A stretch of DNA of 5,172 nucleotides, from NCBI GenBank assembly GCA_016181905.1, contig JACOYM010000012.1, positions 1 through 5,172 on the forward strand. The letters are read 5' to 3'. This DNA is from Candidatus Pacearchaeota archaeon. Its GTDB lineage: Archaea; Nanobdellota; Nanobdellia; Pacearchaeales; GW2011-AR1. Shown here piece by piece: positions 4,056 through 5,172 of the stretch. A program made the translations under genes and the position numbers. Positions within the stretch are counted from its first letter, which is position 1, and each line of letters begins with the position of its first letter. The notes below the pieces were generated by a model, which was given only the letters and a program-made list of their open reading frames with translations, made no database searches and had not been told where the DNA came from.

Positions 4056-4745
4056 ATGCGCAGCTTTGATGTCATCGGAAATATTGCTATTCTAAAGCCA
4101 GAGAATGGAAACAAAGAGAGAGCTGGAATGCTGTTAAAGCAAAACAAGAACATAAGGACAATTGTTGAAAAAACAGAGAGGGTTAAGGGCAGGCTTCGCA
4201 CACTGAAAACAAAATATCTTGCAGGAGAGAGAACAAAAGAGGCATTGCACAGAGAAAATGGATGCGCTTTTAGATTGAATATTGAAACATGCTATTTTTC
4301 TTCCAGGCTTTCAGGCGAAAGGGCAAGGGTTGCAGAAAAAATCAGGAAGATAACCGGAATAAAAAAGAAAAATGTTTTGGTGATGTTTGCAGGTGTTGCT
4401 CCATTTCCTATTGTTATAGCGAAGATTGCAAAGCCAAAGAAGATTGTTTCAATTGAGCTTGGCAGGGAGTGCTGCAGGTATGCAGCTATGAATATGAAGC
4501 TGAACAAGCTTAACAACATAGAAATAATGCAGGGAGATGTCAAGAGGATTGCTCAAAAATTGAAAAAGAAAAATGAAAGATTTGATGTTATTGTAATGCC
4601 GCGGCCTCGGTTGAAAGGAACATTCCTGAAAGAGGCATTCTCTGTCTCAAAAAAAGGCACGCTTGTTTTCTACTATGATTTTTGCAAAGAGGAAGAGCTT
4701 GCAAAAATCTTGGAAAAGATAAAAGAAGAAGATAAAAATTCTTAG
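4056..4745 (+). CDS. trm5: tRNA (guanine37-N1)-methyltransferase Trm5, frameshifted near the C terminus
   Basis: Trm5 methylates N1 of G37 beside the anticodon, using S-adenosylmethionine, and so prevents frameshifting. The sequence starts directly with the D2 domain (MRSFDVIGNIAIL), followed by NIRTIVEK, YLAGERTKEALHRENGCAFRLN, YFSSRLSGERARVA, the SAM loop VLVMFAGVAPFPIVIAK, the acidic VSIELGRECCRYAAMNMKLNK, QGDV and VIVMPRPRLKGTFL in the substrate-motif position. The tRNA-elbow-binding D1 domain of longer Trm5 proteins is absent. The SAM loop differs from the common LDMFAGVGPF at two places. The frame ends at 4745 with EEDKNS, but the expected C terminus continues in the +1 frame from 4738 to 4812. 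Restored, the protein would be about 251 residues. It follows FEN1 after 15 nt without a Shine-Dalgarno. Confidence 0.88.
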   Translation: MRSFDVIGNIAILKPENGNKERAGMLLKQNKNIRTIVEKTERVKGRLRTLKTKYLAGERTKEALHRENGCAFRLNIETCYFSSRLSGERARVAEKIRKITGIKKKNVLVMFAGVAPFPIVIAKIAKPKKIVSIELGRECCRYAAMNMKLNKLNNIEIMQGDVKRIAQKLKKKNERFDVIVMPRPRLKGTFLKEAFSVSKKGTLVFYYDFCKEEELAKILEKIKEEDKNS

Positions 4746-4812
4746 TGTGAAAAAAGCCGGAGACATTGCGCCTTACAAATACAGGTATTGCATTGAGTTT
4801 AATATGGTTTAG
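4738..4812 (+). pseudogene. trm5: Displaced C-terminal end of Trm5 (+1 frame)
   Basis: From the ATT at 4738 this frame reads ILS followed by VKKAGDIAPYKYRYCIEF, NMV and a TAG at 4810-4812. This matches the conserved end of Trm5, where an AP motif, aromatic and basic residues and a final beta strand complete the Rossmann domain. The shift sits in the five-A run 4734-4738; removing one A joins EEDK directly to ILSVKK. It could be a sequencing or assembly error, a true mutation, or slippage during expression. A run of only five A makes slippage the least likely. Confidence 0.85.
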
Positions 4813-4861
4813 AAAAGTCATGGTACTCAAATTGACTCTGAAATTTCCCCTCTGGGCGATG

Positions 4862-5172
4862 TTAATCAAGAATTAATTTTTTTACAGAGAATAAAACGAT
4901 TACGCCTGTAATGGATAACTGGATTAATGGGGTCAATCCTATTCCCAGTATAGTAGGCATATGCTCATTGTATGACCATAAATTTAGCATTAACGCACGA
5001 ATCTCTATAGCAATAGCAAATATTAACCCAAGCAAAATAAAGACAAGATAATCATTTTTTCTAATTGAATAGGCCCATTCGATTTTCTTTCTGAAAAAAG
5101 AGTTTATTAAAAATATAATGGATATAATGAATGCATCGCCTAATGTAGCTTTTAAGATTTTTGGGATGTAAA
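4862..5172 (-). CDS. Multi-pass membrane protein, C-terminal 102 residues (cut by window edge)
   Basis: The minus-strand frame is open from the right edge (first full codon at 5168-5170) to the TAA at 4862-4864. It shows three hydrophobic helices: about residues 10-25 (GDAFIISIIFLINSFF), 42-58 (LVFILLGLIFAIAIEI) and 75-95 (GIGLTPLIQLSITGVIVLF), separated by a basic loop (RKKIEWAYSIRKND) and a polar loop with LWSYNEHMPTI. The WxYNExMPxI...G(I)GLxPxxQL pattern looks like a conserved motif of an uncharacterised membrane family that I cannot name. Its charge pattern and clean stop argue for a real gene. It is convergent with the FEN1-Trm5 unit, leaving 49 nt between the restored Trm5 stop and this stop. 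Confidence 0.75.
   Translation of the reverse strand, partial: YIPKILKATLGDAFIISIIFLINSFFRKKIEWAYSIRKNDYLVFILLGLIFAIAIEIRALMLNLWSYNEHMPTILGIGLTPLIQLSITGVIVLFSVKKLILD
4877..4883 (+). terminator. T7 tract, candidate terminator of the FEN1-Trm5 unit
   Basis: Seven consecutive T on the plus strand lie about 65 nt past the restored Trm5 stop, just inside the 3' end of the convergent membrane protein gene. Oligo-T runs of this length terminate archaeal transcription. Confidence 0.45.

Noticed and set aside
3710..4201. Minus-strand 163-aa ORF
   Set aside because: Antisense to FEN1 and Trm5, spanning the boundary of both genes; Ser/Leu/Phe-rich shadow.
4292..4869. Two minus-strand ORFs opposite Trm5
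   Set aside because: Shadows of Trm5; the second overlaps the displaced Trm5 C terminus, which has clear family resemblance on the plus strand.

Overview
The window looks like a piece of an archaeal genome, most likely from a DPANN-type lineage (Woesearchaeota/Pacearchaeota-like; this rank is inference). The evidence is an archaeal FEN1 flap endonuclease beside an archaeal/eukaryal-type Trm5 tRNA methyltransferase, BRE/TATA promoters about 26 nt before start codons (leaderless starts), oligo-T terminators, AT-rich DNA, and many very small single-pass membrane proteins.

Left part (1-1935), all on the minus strand: a membrane-anchored protein cut by the window edge (1-160); a gene-free, strongly structured stretch (161-346); a 53-aa membrane protein (347-508); a 44-aa membrane protein beginning MDCC (533-667); a 221-aa membrane-anchored protein with a Cys-rich CxxCC...CGCAH domain (728-1393); and a four-helix membrane protein (1492-1935). 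The 53-aa and 221-aa proteins share the layout 'N-terminal anchor, outward part, flexible linker', and both end exactly in MVGGC-stop. The last 18 nt of the two genes are identical. This points to a cell-envelope module built on exposed cysteines, possibly for metal or redox handling or covalent anchoring.

Middle (1936-3024): a divergent intergenic region with a promoter for each side, then a two-gene plus-strand unit encoding a 130-aa single-pass membrane protein and a 151-aa soluble helical protein, neither recognised.

Right part (3057-4812), plus strand: FEN1 followed closely by Trm5. Both appear damaged. FEN1 lacks about 18 residues including the VFDGxPP motif with a metal-binding Asp, and its PIP box is cut short. 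Trm5 has a +1 frameshift in a five-A run, and its real C terminus continues in the next frame. Two lesions in neighbouring, normally conserved informational genes are either assembly errors or true decay; reads would decide. The window closes with the convergent 3' end of another multi-pass membrane protein gene (4862-5172, minus strand).

I saw no tRNA, rRNA, CRISPR array or insertion sequence.
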